This document shows positions 42,165 through 50,814 of a stretch of DNA of 64,000 nucleotides, in pieces. This DNA comes from Parafrigoribacterium_A soli. GTDB lineage: Bacteria; Actinomycetota; Actinomycetes; Actinomycetales; Microbacteriaceae. The notes under the pieces are model-generated. The model saw only the letters and a list, made by a program, of their open reading frames with translations, had not been told where the DNA came from and made no database searches. The stretch lies in contig NZ_JBELNZ010000002.1 of assembly GCF_040227235.1 (NCBI RefSeq), forward strand, positions 248,001 through 312,000. The letters are read 5' to 3'. The position numbers were made by a program, and so were the translations under genes. Numbering within the stretch: position 1 is the first letter of the stretch; each line of letters begins with the position of its first letter.

Positions 42165-43052
42165 ATGAGCGTGAACAGTGCAGTCGAAAACGGCGCAGCC
42201 GGAACCATTCTGGTCGGCGTCGACGGTACGGAGTCGGGTCGTGCGGCGCTGCGCTGGGCTACGCGATACGCGACCTCGCACGGCGCCGACATCGAACTCC
42301 TCCGCGTCGTCGACGACGAATGGACGACGATCAGCGCACGCATGATGAGCGAACTCGACAGCGACGCGGAGGGACTCCTGGAGCGCGAGGCCGACTATGC
42401 GCGATCCCTCGCACCGGATATTGCCGTACGCACCCGCGTGCTCCATGGCGACGTGATAGAAGAGCTGACGGCCGCATCCACGGATGCACGACTCGTCGTC
42501 GTCGGCACCCACAAGACGGGCTTCATCAACGGCCGGGTGTTCGGATCCCGGAGCCTGCGACTGGCCTCACTGGCCCACGCGCCGGTTGCCGTCATCCCGC
42601 AGGGCTCACCACGAACCGGACGCGGCGTCGTCGCGGGCGTCGACGGTTCACCGGCCTCCCAGCGCGCCGTGCGGCTCGCGACCCAGGAGGCCGAGCTCAG
42701 CACAGAGACGCTCACCCTGCTGCGGGCGTACACCACGCCCGAACTGCCGACGACGGATGAGGACCTCCAGAGCGCCGTGATCAAGCACGGCGAAGCGGTC
42801 GCCGCTGCAACGCTCGCCGACGCGGTCGCAGTCGCCGGCAGCACGGCGCCCGCAGCCGACGTGAAGGTTCGAACGGTGAGGCGCCCGGCCGCAGAAGCGC
42901 TCGTCGACGCCGCCGCCACGGCCGCGCTTCTGGTGATCGGGGATTCCGGCGCAGACTCCGCAGAGGACGCGATGATCGGCTCGGTCAGCCACGACGTGCT
43001 CATGAACCTGACCGCGCCCACGATCGTCGTTCACGCCGGGGACGACTGGTAG
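42165..43052 (+). CDS. Tandem-domain universal stress protein
   Basis: 295 residues made of two Usp domains. The first opens ILVGVDGTESGRAAL and ends VVVGTHKTGFINGRVFGSRS; the second opens GVVAGVDGSPASQRAV and ends GDSGADSAEDAMIGSVSHDV. The first domain keeps a partial ATP-binding G-x2-G-x9-GS pattern. Universal stress proteins with two domains are the largest gene class in the mycobacterial DosR set. It has a DevR box with the standard spacing. ATG at 42165 follows GGGAGG. Confidence 0.92.
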   Translation: MSVNSAVENGAAGTILVGVDGTESGRAALRWATRYATSHGADIELLRVVDDEWTTISARMMSELDSDAEGLLEREADYARSLAPDIAVRTRVLHGDVIEELTAASTDARLVVVGTHKTGFINGRVFGSRSLRLASLAHAPVAVIPQGSPRTGRGVVAGVDGSPASQRAVRLATQEAELSTETLTLLRAYTTPELPTTDEDLQSAVIKHGEAVAAATLADAVAVAGSTAPAADVKVRTVRRPAAEALVDAAATAALLVIGDSGADSAEDAMIGSVSHDVLMNLTAPTIVVHAGDDW

Positions 43053-43066
43053 TCGACCGCGGGCAT

Positions 43067-43080
43067 GTGACCTTCGGCCC
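43067..43080 (+). promoter_or_regulatory. DevR-type box E, stress-protein promoter
   Basis: GTGACCTTCGGCCC, centre 43073.5, exactly 42.5 bp upstream of ATG 43116. GAACCT (43104-43109) stands as a weak -10 with six bases to the ATG; a leaderless, activator-dependent promoter. Confidence 0.8.
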
Positions 43081-43115
43081 TATCCGACCGGTGCGGCGTC
43101 CGCGAACCTGTAGTC

Positions 43116-43607
43116 ATGACCGAGAACAAGGCGTCGACCGGCGCCACGACATCCGCGAATTCATCGAGCGATTCGGAGCACGGGAGGCGACACGGCCGCA
43201 TCGTTGTGGGCGTCGACGGTTCGCAGTCGTCGATCGAAGCGCTGCGTCTGGCGGTGCGCACCGCACAGGCCTTCGGCACCTCCGTGGAGGCCATCGCGGT
43301 CTGGACCTATCCCGCGGGCGCCGAAGTGGCTCTCCTCGCCGACTGGTCGCCCGAAGCGGACGCACGCGAGGTGCTCAGCGCCGTGACACAAGAGGTGTTC
43401 GGAAACGAACGCCCCTCCTGGTTCAGCACCGCGGCGAAACGCGGTTCCGCCGCGCGCGTGCTCATCGAAGAAAGCGTCGGCGCCGAGATGCTCGTCGTGG
43501 GCTCTCGAGGCCACGGCGGATTCATGGGCCTCCTGCTCGGCTCCGTGAGCGCGGTCTGCGCCGAACACGCGCACTGCCCCGTACTCGTGGTGCACCCGCG
43601 GACCTAA
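43116..43607 (+). CDS. Single-domain universal stress protein
   Basis: 163 residues. After a 25-residue polar extension comes IVVGVDGSQSSIEALRLAV, then VVGSRGHGGFMGLLLGSVS, an intact ATP-binding G-x2-G-x9-GS motif, ending CPVLVVHP. It sits directly upstream of the DevS-like kinase, as Rv3134c sits next to devR-devS in mycobacteria. ATG at 43116 is the start set by the box E geometry and would be leaderless. A transcript may continue into the kinase gene. Confidence 0.92.
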   Translation: MTENKASTGATTSANSSSDSEHGRRHGRIVVGVDGSQSSIEALRLAVRTAQAFGTSVEAIAVWTYPAGAEVALLADWSPEADAREVLSAVTQEVFGNERPSWFSTAAKRGSAARVLIEESVGAEMLVVGSRGHGGFMGLLLGSVSAVCAEHAHCPVLVVHPRT

Positions 43608-43661
43608 AGCGGCATGCTGAGTGACGGCCTACGGCGAGGGCGATCCCGCACGCGTCGCGGC

Positions 43662-43667
43662 TACACT
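43662..43667 (+). promoter_or_regulatory. -10 candidate for the DevS-DevR-mgtA set
   Basis: TACACT, 63 bp upstream of the kinase ATG. No clear -35 and no DevR box was found here, so read-through from the 43116 gene is also possible. Confidence 0.35.
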
Positions 43668-43729
43668 CTGGCTATGCGACCCCGCTCACGTGCGCGCAGC
43701 GTCTGGATGGTTGGAACAGGAACGACGGC

Positions 43730-45454
43730 ATGACCGAGGATGAGATTCTCACCTTTCCCGACGCACCGCGCGGAGAACTGGATCAGGCCCTGGGCACGCT
43801 CGTGGACCTCGCGAAGCAGGTCACCGCAACGCAGGGTCGCCTGCGCGCGCTCCTCAGGGCGAATCAGGCGGTCGTCGAACACCTTGACCTCGCGACCGTA
43901 TTGCGCCGGATCGTGGAAACCGCGGTGGAGCTCGTGAGCGCCCAGTATGGCGCGCTCGGCGTTCTCGCGCCGGACGGAAGCCTCGAACAGCTCATCCAGG
44001 TGGGGATGTCCGCGGAGGAGGTGGCGGCGATCGGCCGGCTACCGCAGGGCATCGGCCTCATCGGCGCGCTGACCGAGGAGCGACGACCGATTCGGCTTCG
44101 GCACCTCGGCGAGGATTCGCGCTCCCGGGGGCTTCCCGCGGGGCATCCTCCGATGGACAGCTTTCTCGGCGTTCCGGTGCGCGTGCGGGATGAGGTCTAC
44201 GGAAACCTGTACCTGAGCAACAGCGCCACGGGGGAGTTCAGCACCGAGGACGAGCAACTCATCACGGCGCTGGCGGCCACCGCCGGGTTTGCGATCGACA
44301 ACGCGCGACTGTTCGCCGATTCGCAGCGGCGGCAGGAATGGGCGGCGGCGTCCGCCGAGATCACGGCTTCGCTGCTGTCGAGCGAGCACGGCATCTTCAT
44401 CGACCTGCTCACGTCGCGCACGCTCGCGCTGGCGGATGCGGAGCTCGTCTGCGTCATCCGGCCCACGGAGACGGCGGAACAGCTCGTCGTCGAAACGGCA
44501 CGCAGCCGAGAGGGCGACGGGCCGGAAGGCACCGTCTTTCCCGCAGCGGGGTCTGTCGCCGCGAGCGTGATCGAAGCGGGACAGCCGCGACTCATCGATG
44601 AGGCGGAGGCGGCGGCACTCGCGCCAACTCCCGGCCGCACCACCGGGCCCACCATGGCCATCCCGCTCATGGTCTCGGGAATGGCACAGGGTGCTCTCAT
44701 CGTCTCGCGCGCTCCCGGCGGGGGACGGTTCACCATCGTGGATCTTGAGATGGCTGCCGATTTCGCCGGTCGCATCAGTGTGGCGATGCAGCTCGCCGAG
44801 GCGCGCGCCGATCAGCAACGGGTCTTCCTGTTCGAGGAGCGGGCACGCATCGCGCGCGACCTGCACGACCACGTCATCCAGCAGCTCTTCGCTACGGGTC
44901 TCGAACTTCAGAACGTTGCCGGTTCGCTGCCACCCGGAGCGAGTGCCGACCGGGTCAATCGCTCGATCGACACTCTCGACTCGACGATCGCGCGCATCCG
45001 CACCGTGATCTTCGCCCTGTCGAGAACGCGGGATGAGACTCCCACGGTCCGCCACCGCATCATCGACCTTGCGGAGGAACTGGGCCACGCGCTGCCCCCG
45101 GAACCCCAGATCCAGTTCGCCGGCCCCGTCGACCTGGTGATCGCGGATGCGCTTGCCGACGATGTGGTGGCGGTCGCCCGCGAGGCCCTCACCAACGTCG
45201 TCAAGCATGCCGCCGCGCACCACGTGTCGCTGACGCTGTCGGTCTCGGAGGATCGCGCGAGGCTCGAGGTCACCGATGACGGCGTGGGCCTCGGGGAGTC
45301 GAGCAGGCGCAGCGGCCTGGCGAACCTGCAGCAGCGCGCTCTCCACCGCGGGGGAGACTGCTCCGTCGACTCGCGTCCCGGCCGCACTCGAATCCTGTGG
45401 AGCGTACCCGTGAACGACACAGCTGAGCAGCAGCGAGGGGAGAATCTGCCATGA
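43730..45454 (+). CDS. DevS/DosT-like heme GAF sensor histidine kinase
   Basis: 574 residues, close to the 578 of mycobacterial DevS. Two GAF domains (about 45-190 and 205-355) precede a HisKA_3 helix with the phosphorylated H379 (RDLHDHVIQ) and an HATPase domain (EALTNVVKHA, DDGVGLGE). In GAF-A, RLPQGIGLIGAL and HPPMDSFLGVPVRVRDEVYG match DevS from memory; H139 aligns with heme ligand H149 and Y161 with the distal Y171. G77 aligns with E87 of DevS, whose DosT counterpart is glycine, so DosT-like direct oxygen sensing is plausible. The stop overlaps the regulator start by 4 bp. Confidence 0.92.
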   Translation: MTEDEILTFPDAPRGELDQALGTLVDLAKQVTATQGRLRALLRANQAVVEHLDLATVLRRIVETAVELVSAQYGALGVLAPDGSLEQLIQVGMSAEEVAAIGRLPQGIGLIGALTEERRPIRLRHLGEDSRSRGLPAGHPPMDSFLGVPVRVRDEVYGNLYLSNSATGEFSTEDEQLITALAATAGFAIDNARLFADSQRRQEWAAASAEITASLLSSEHGIFIDLLTSRTLALADAELVCVIRPTETAEQLVVETARSREGDGPEGTVFPAAGSVAASVIEAGQPRLIDEAEAAALAPTPGRTTGPTMAIPLMVSGMAQGALIVSRAPGGGRFTIVDLEMAADFAGRISVAMQLAEARADQQRVFLFEERARIARDLHDHVIQQLFATGLELQNVAGSLPPGASADRVNRSIDTLDSTIARIRTVIFALSRTRDETPTVRHRIIDLAEELGHALPPEPQIQFAGPVDLVIADALADDVVAVAREALTNVVKHAAAHHVSLTLSVSEDRARLEVTDDGVGLGESSRRSGLANLQQRALHRGGDCSVDSRPGRTRILWSVPVNDTAEQQRGENLP

Positions 45455-46083
45455 GAATCTTCGTCGTGGACGATCAGGAGATCGTTCGGCGCGGGGTGAT
45501 CGACCTGTGCACCGCAGAGCCGGATATCGAGGTAGTCGGCGAGGCGGGCACCGCCACGCAGGCCAGGGCCCGCATCGCGGCCACGCGCCCGGATGTCGTG
45601 CTCCTCGACATGAGACTGCCCGATGGCAACGGCATCGATGTCTGCAGGGACGTGCGCTCTGCAGACCCGGACATCCGTTGCATCATCCTGACCGCCTACG
45701 ACGACGACGAGGCCATCAACGCCGCCGTGCTCGCCGGCGCCTCGGGGTATGTGCTCAAGGAGGTGCGGGGAAACCGGCTGATCGAGAACGTGCGCGCTGT
45801 GGCGGCGGGTCGATCGCTGATCAGCCCGGTGATCGGCCACAGGGTGGTCGAGCGCATTCGCAGCGACCACGAGGGCGATCCGCGCCTCGAGGCGCTGAGC
45901 GAGCGAGAGAACGAGGTGCTCGCCCTGATCGCCGAAGGCATGACGAATCGGCAGATCGGCGAGACCCTCGCCCTCGCCGAGAAGACCGTGAAGAACTATG
46001 TCTCGAGCCTCCTGAGCAAGCTCGGACTGCAGCGTCGCACGCAGGCCGCTGTGCTGCGACTCGGCACCCAGAAGCCGCTCTGA
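45451..46083 (+). CDS. DevR/DosR-like response regulator (LuxR/NarL type)
   Basis: 210 residues. The receiver has D53 (LLDMRLPDGNGI), T81-A-Y and K103 (VLKEV). The LuxR helix-turn-helix ends in LAEKTVKNYVSSLLSKLG and QRRTQAAV, nearly identical to Mtb DosR. The DNA-contact residues K178, K181 and N182 correspond to K179, K182 and N183 of DosR. It should bind the GGGACnnTnGnCCC boxes found through this island. ATG at 45451 overlaps the kinase stop (ATGA). Confidence 0.95.
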   Translation: MRIFVVDDQEIVRRGVIDLCTAEPDIEVVGEAGTATQARARIAATRPDVVLLDMRLPDGNGIDVCRDVRSADPDIRCIILTAYDDDEAINAAVLAGASGYVLKEVRGNRLIENVRAVAAGRSLISPVIGHRVVERIRSDHEGDPRLEALSERENEVLALIAEGMTNRQIGETLALAEKTVKNYVSSLLSKLGLQRRTQAAVLRLGTQKPL

Positions 46084-46117
46084 CGATGAGTATCGCCGGA
46101 CATGACGGCGGTGACAC

Positions 46118-48760
46118 GTGAGCGCTGAGGCTGCCCCACCACACACGGCCGCGCGCGGTGAGAGCGCGACTGTCGCCGCGGGCAGCGAGCCACCGGATGA
46201 CGTGCTCGCTCGGCTGGGATCCCGCGAGGCCGGTCTGACCGAGGACGAGGCGCGGGAGCGGCTCGCTTCAGTGGGACCGAACGCCCTTCGCACCCACAGG
46301 GTAGGTGCCTGGGCGGTGCTCGGCAGGCAGCTGAAAAGCCCCATCCTGATCCTCCTGATCGTCACGGCGATTGCTTCGCTCTTTCTGCACGACACCACCA
46401 ACTCGATCGTCATCGGCGTGATCCTCGTGGTGAGCGTTGGCCTCGGCTTCGGCAACGAGTTCCGTGCCGAACGCGCCGCCGAGGCACTGCACTCGAGGGT
46501 CAGTCATCGCACTATCGTGACCCGACATGCAACGCTCACCGAGATCGATGTGGTCGACCTCGTCCCGGGCGACATCGTCCACCTCGCACTCGGTTCGGTG
46601 GTGCCGGCCGACCTGCGGCTGCTCAGTAGCAACGACCTCCTGTGCGACGAGAGCATCCTCACCGGTGAGTCACTGCCGGTGGAGAAGGACCCTGCTGCGG
46701 TTGCCGCGGGCGCCTCGCTCGCGGAGCTGACATCGTGCGCGTTCATGGGCACCGTAGTGCAGAGCGGTGCCGGAGTCGGCGTCGTCGTCGCCACGGGCAG
46801 TCGCGCGGAATTCGGCAGGATCGCGCTGGGCCTGGGGGAGCGGCAACCGCAGACCGAGTTCCAGAACGGGCTGGGCCGCTTCTCGTTCCTCCTGCTCCAG
46901 GTGGCCATCGTGCTCACGACCCTGATCTTCATCGCGAACCTGCTGCTGCAGCGACCACCGCTCGAATCCCTGCTGTTCTCGCTCGCGATCGCGGTCGGCA
47001 TCACGCCGCAGTTGCTTCCCGCGGTTGTCAGCACCTGCCTCGCGACGGGCACGCGGCAGCTCGCGAAGCAAAAGGTGCTGGTGAAGCGTCTCGTCTGCAT
47101 CGAAGACCTGGGCGACATGGATGTGCTCGTGACAGACAAGACCGGCACGCTGACCGCCGGCAGCATCAGCTTCTCCGAGGCGATTCCGGTGGATGCCGCA
47201 ACCACCGCGGACGAAGTGACCACCCTCGGCCTGCTGTGCACGGAACTCGACTACGACGCGCACGTCTCGGCGGTGGGTCAGAACCCTCTCGATTCCGCAC
47301 TGTGGGAGTGCCCTGCGGCACGAAGCTTCCAGGCTGGCAGCTACCGGCGGCTCGCGCTCATCCCGTTCGATCACCGCAGGCGCATGACGAGCGCGCTCGT
47401 CAGCCGCGATGGGGCACCGGCGATGCTCATCACGAAGGGTGCACCCGAGGATGTCATGCGGCTCTGTCGCGACGTGCCTGCGACGGCGCACTCCATGCTC
47501 GACCAGGAATTCGATCGGGGAGGGCGCGTGGTCGCGGTGGCCACCCGCCGGATGAACGGGCAGACCACGCTAAACGTCTCGGATGAGCGGGAGCTCAGCC
47601 TCGCAGGGTTCATCGTGTTCCTCGACCAGCCGAAGGCGGATGCGAAGGAGTCGCTGGATCGTCTCGCCGCGCTCGGGATCACCGTGAAGATCGCCACAGG
47701 CGACAACGCACGGGTCGCCGAGAAGGTCTGCACCGATCTCGGCATCGTGAGCGGTGGAACCCTGAGCGGCACGCAGATTGACGCGATGTCGGACGAGGAA
47801 CTCGTGGTTGCGGCACGACAATCGAGCATCTTCGCCCGCGTCTCTCCCGAACAGAAGGGCAGACTCATCACGGCGCTCCGCACGAGCGGGCGCGCGGTCG
47901 GGTTCCTGGGTGACGGCGTCAATGACGCCCTCGCACTGCACCGGGCCGACCTCGGGATCTCGGTGGACAGCGCGACCGACGTGGCCAAGGACGCCGCAGA
48001 CATCGTGCTGCTCGACAAAGATCTCGGCGTGCTCGCGGACGGGGTGGTCGGTGGCCGCCGCATCTTCGCCAACACGATGAAGTACGTGCTGATGGGCACG
48101 TCGAGCAATTTCGGCAACATGTTCAGCGCGGCAGCAGCCTCGGTGGCGCTGAGCTTCCTCCCGATGCTACCGGGCCAGATCCTGCTCAACAACCTGCTCT
48201 ACGACACGGGCCAGCTCGCTATCCCCGGCGATCGGGTCGATGAGGAACAGATCGTCGCGCCATCGCACTGGGACATCGGCTTCATCCGGCGGTTCATGCT
48301 CGTCTTCGGTCCGATCAGTTCACTCTTCGACTTCGCAACCTTCGCGCTCATGATCTTCGCCTTTCACGCGCTGCCCGGCGAGTTCCGTGCCGGCTGGTTC
48401 GTCGAATCCATCGCCACTCAGACGCTGATCATCTTCGCCATTCGAACGCGCAAGGTCCCGTTCCTGCACAGCCGGCCATCCCTCGGACTGCTCGTCGCGT
48501 CTCTGGGGGTGGTCGCTGTGGGCATCTACCTGCCACTCTCACCGCTGGCGGGAGTGCTGGGCTTCGACCCGCTGCCCGTGCCATTCTTCCTGACGCTGAT
48601 CGGCCTGACCGTGGTGTATCTCGTGCTGGTCGAAGCCGCCAAGAAGTGGTTCTTCGCACACCTCGCCGAGCGGCCGCAGGGCGCGCGCAGGCGTAGCGCC
48701 GCGCACCACGTGAATCGTCGAGCGGCACGTTTCAGCAGCCCGAAGCCGCTGCGTTCCTGA
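46118..48760 (+). CDS. mgtA: MgtA-type P-type Mg2+ ATPase
   Basis: 880 residues, P3B type. Key sites are TGESLPVEK, the phosphorylated aspartate in VTDKTGTLTAG, GDGVNDALAL in the hinge and GTSSNFGNMFSAAAASVALS, which is the MgtA/MgtB-specific loop, followed by LLNNLLYDTGQLAIPGD. It imports magnesium. It starts 34 bp after the response regulator with the GTG at 46118 and probably belongs to its operon; the mycobacterial DosR set also has a P-type ATPase (CtpF). The substrate is inferred from the family. Confidence 0.9.
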   Translation: MSAEAAPPHTAARGESATVAAGSEPPDDVLARLGSREAGLTEDEARERLASVGPNALRTHRVGAWAVLGRQLKSPILILLIVTAIASLFLHDTTNSIVIGVILVVSVGLGFGNEFRAERAAEALHSRVSHRTIVTRHATLTEIDVVDLVPGDIVHLALGSVVPADLRLLSSNDLLCDESILTGESLPVEKDPAAVAAGASLAELTSCAFMGTVVQSGAGVGVVVATGSRAEFGRIALGLGERQPQTEFQNGLGRFSFLLLQVAIVLTTLIFIANLLLQRPPLESLLFSLAIAVGITPQLLPAVVSTCLATGTRQLAKQKVLVKRLVCIEDLGDMDVLVTDKTGTLTAGSISFSEAIPVDAATTADEVTTLGLLCTELDYDAHVSAVGQNPLDSALWECPAARSFQAGSYRRLALIPFDHRRRMTSALVSRDGAPAMLITKGAPEDVMRLCRDVPATAHSMLDQEFDRGGRVVAVATRRMNGQTTLNVSDERELSLAGFIVFLDQPKADAKESLDRLAALGITVKIATGDNARVAEKVCTDLGIVSGGTLSGTQIDAMSDEELVVAARQSSIFARVSPEQKGRLITALRTSGRAVGFLGDGVNDALALHRADLGISVDSATDVAKDAADIVLLDKDLGVLADGVVGGRRIFANTMKYVLMGTSSNFGNMFSAAAASVALSFLPMLPGQILLNNLLYDTGQLAIPGDRVDEEQIVAPSHWDIGFIRRFMLVFGPISSLFDFATFALMIFAFHALPGEFRAGWFVESIATQTLIIFAIRTRKVPFLHSRPSLGLLVASLGVVAVGIYLPLSPLAGVLGFDPLPVPFFLTLIGLTVVYLVLVEAAKKWFFAHLAERPQGARRRSAAHHVNRRAARFSSPKPLRS

Positions 48761-48785
48761 TAGCTGCGACGAAGCCGGATGCGGG

Positions 48786-49637
48786 CTAGCGGCGCTCGGC
48801 GCGCACGTTCGACACCGCATCCTGCATCGCCCTCGCGGGCGCCTGCACGACGATCGGTATGCCTGCCTTGTGCACCATTCCGGAGGTGACGCTTCCCAGC
48901 ACCGCCGCTTTGACGACGTTCTGCTCCCGCGTCGCCATGACCGCGAGGACGTCGCGGCGACCGTCGAGGTAGCGAGCGATCGCATCCGCCGGGTCGCCAT
49001 GCAGCACCTCCCAGTCCGTCTGCACGCCGTACTCCCTCGCGATGTCGGTCGCATGCGACGTCACGTACGAACTGTCGAGCGCGTCATACGAAGCGAGCAG
49101 GGAATCCATCCGCTTGGTCGACGGAAGCACCTGCACCACGGTCAGAGGCACGCCGAGGGCACGCGCCCATTCGGCCGCCTGCGGCTTCATGCTCTCGGAC
49201 AGGGCGCTGCCGTCGAGTGGCAAGAGCACCGACGTGATGCGGATGGGGTCGTGACCGATCGACTCTTCCTCCGGTCGATAGACGAGCACGGGGTTGTGGC
49301 TGACCTGCACGATCTCGCGGGCAACGCTGCCGAGCACCGCGATGAGGACTCCGCCGCGGCCATGGGAGGTTACCGCTACGAGGCTGTTCGGGGTGCTGTT
49401 CGCTTCCCGAAGAATGTCCTCCGGCACACTGCGCTGGCTCTCGACAACACGAGTTTCGACCGGGTTCAGCGCGGCGAGCATCTGCAGGTACTCTTCGGCC
49501 TCGGCGAGAGTGCCCTTCTCCGCGATGCGCAGCAGGGTGACCTTTGCACCGGTCGCCTTCGCGATCCCCAACGCGTAGGGGATGACCTCCTCCGAGAACG
49601 GCGATCCATCTACCGCAACCACAATGCGCTCGTACAT
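48786..49637 (-). CDS. Tandem-domain universal stress protein
   Basis: 283 residues, two Usp domains. Domain one opens IVVAVDGSPFSEEV with an ATP-binding G-x2-G-x9-GS (TSHGRGGVLIAVLGSVA); domain two opens VLLPLDGSALSESM and ends VVQAPARAMQ. ATG at 49637 has AGGGAAG upstream. Box F gives it a promoter with a consensus-like TACCGT -10 (49670-49675) and a predicted start near 49663. The Met at 49748 used by a longer reading lacks conservation. Confidence 0.92.
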   Translation of the reverse strand: MYERIVVAVDGSPFSEEVIPYALGIAKATGAKVTLLRIAEKGTLAEAEEYLQMLAALNPVETRVVESQRSVPEDILREANSTPNSLVAVTSHGRGGVLIAVLGSVAREIVQVSHNPVLVYRPEEESIGHDPIRITSVLLPLDGSALSESMKPQAAEWARALGVPLTVVQVLPSTKRMDSLLASYDALDSSYVTSHATDIAREYGVQTDWEVLHGDPADAIARYLDGRRDVLAVMATREQNVVKAAVLGSVTSGMVHKAGIPIVVQAPARAMQDAVSNVRAERR

Positions 49638-49698
49638 GTCTTCCCTTTCCTCACAGAATGCTCTCCCACACGGTAAAGCTCGCCGCGACCGGCGCATA

Positions 49699-49712
49699 GG
49701 GTCCAAGGTCCT
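49699..49712. promoter_or_regulatory. DevR-type box F, between stress-protein and reductase genes
   Basis: On the reverse strand AGGACCTTGGACCC. Read towards the stress-protein gene, TACCGT lies exactly 23 bp past the box. Towards the aldo-keto reductase the centre lies 60.5 bp upstream of ATG 49766. Confidence 0.8.
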
Positions 49713-49753
49713 TGTCGGGCACGAACATGCAGCCCTCGTTCGGCACACGCTCG

Positions 49754-49759
49754 TAGAGT
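49754..49759 (+). promoter_or_regulatory. -10 element of the aldo-keto reductase
   Basis: TAGAGT with six bases to ATG 49766; leaderless. Confidence 0.5.
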
Positions 49760-49765
49760 GAAGCC

Positions 49766-50776
49766 ATGAAATTTCGATACCTCGGCAACTCCGGTCTCAA
49801 GATCTCCGAAATCACCTACGGCAACTGGCTGACTCACGGCTCACAAGTCGAGAACGACACGGCTACCCAGTGCGTGAAGGCGGCGATCGAGAACGGCATC
49901 ACCACCTTCGACACCGCTGACGTCTACGCGAATACCGCCGCGGAAACCGTTCTCGGGGAAGCCCTCAAGGGCGAGCGTCGCCAATCGCTCGAGATCTTCA
50001 CCAAGGTGTTCGGACCAACAGGGCCGAAGGGCCACAACGATGTCGGCTTGTCGCGCAAGCACATTCTCGAGTCGATCGACGGATCCCTGAGTCGTCTGCA
50101 GACCGACTACGTCGATCTCTACCAAGCTCACCGTTTCGACTACGAGACACCTCTCGAAGAGACCTTCCAGGCCTTCGCGGATGTCGTCCGTGCGGGCAAG
50201 GCGCTGTACATCGGCGTCAGCGAGTGGACGGCTGACCAGCTCCGGGCGGGCGCCGCGCTGGCGAAGGAACTGAACGTGCAGCTCATCTCCAACCAGCCGC
50301 AGTATTCGGCGCTGTACCGGGTGATCGAGGCGGAGGTCGTGCCGACGTCGAAGGAACTCGGCATCTCGCAAATCGTCTGGTCGCCCATCGCTCAGGGCGT
50401 GCTCACCGGCAAGTACAAGCCGGGCGCAGCAATCCCCGAGGGTTCGCGCGCCACGGATGAGAAGGGTGGCGCCGAGATGATCTCTCGCTGGATGCAGGAT
50501 GACATCCTCACTCGCGTGCAGAACCTGGCACCGATCGCGGCCGAGCTGAACCTCACGCTCGCGCAGCTCGCCGTCGCCTGGGTGCTTCAGAACGAGAACA
50601 TCGCTTCGGCCATCATCGGTGCTTCGCGGCCCGAGCAGGTCAAGGAGAACGTCGTCGCCTCGGATGTGACGATTCCGGCCGAACTCATGGCCCGGATCGA
50701 CGAGGCGCTCGGCGACGTCGTGCTGCGCGATCCCGCGCTCACCCTGCAGTCTTCACCGAAGACCCGCGAAGCGTAA
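49766..50776 (+). CDS. Aldo-keto reductase
   Basis: 336 residues, TIM-barrel AKR. The tetrad is visible: D in FDTADVYAN with its tyrosine, K in FTKVFGPTG and H in YQAHRFD. Cofactor-binding ends with IIGASRPEQVKEN. It reduces aldehydes or ketones with NADPH. Close relatives are Kv-beta/YghZ-like. It shares an intergenic region and box F with the divergent stress-protein gene; the -10 TAGAGT leaves a leaderless start. Confidence 0.9.
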   Translation: MKFRYLGNSGLKISEITYGNWLTHGSQVENDTATQCVKAAIENGITTFDTADVYANTAAETVLGEALKGERRQSLEIFTKVFGPTGPKGHNDVGLSRKHILESIDGSLSRLQTDYVDLYQAHRFDYETPLEETFQAFADVVRAGKALYIGVSEWTADQLRAGAALAKELNVQLISNQPQYSALYRVIEAEVVPTSKELGISQIVWSPIAQGVLTGKYKPGAAIPEGSRATDEKGGAEMISRWMQDDILTRVQNLAPIAAELNLTLAQLAVAWVLQNENIASAIIGASRPEQVKENVVASDVTIPAELMARIDEALGDVVLRDPALTLQSSPKTREA

Positions 50777-50780
50777 GCAG

Positions 50781-50810
50781 CGTCCCGGACCGCCGTGGCG
50801 GTCCGGGACG
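50781..50810. terminator. Bidirectional terminator between two convergent genes
   Basis: A perfect 14-bp inverted repeat (CGTCCCGGACCGCC with GGCGGTCCGGGACG), with only two or four loop bases. No T-run follows. It lies 4 bp from each stop codon. Confidence 0.75.
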
Positions 50811-50814
50811 AGAC

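Noticed and set aside
50781..50810. CGTCCCGGACC resembling a DevR half-site
   Set aside because: It is part of a 14-bp terminator stem at two convergent gene ends, not upstream of a gene.
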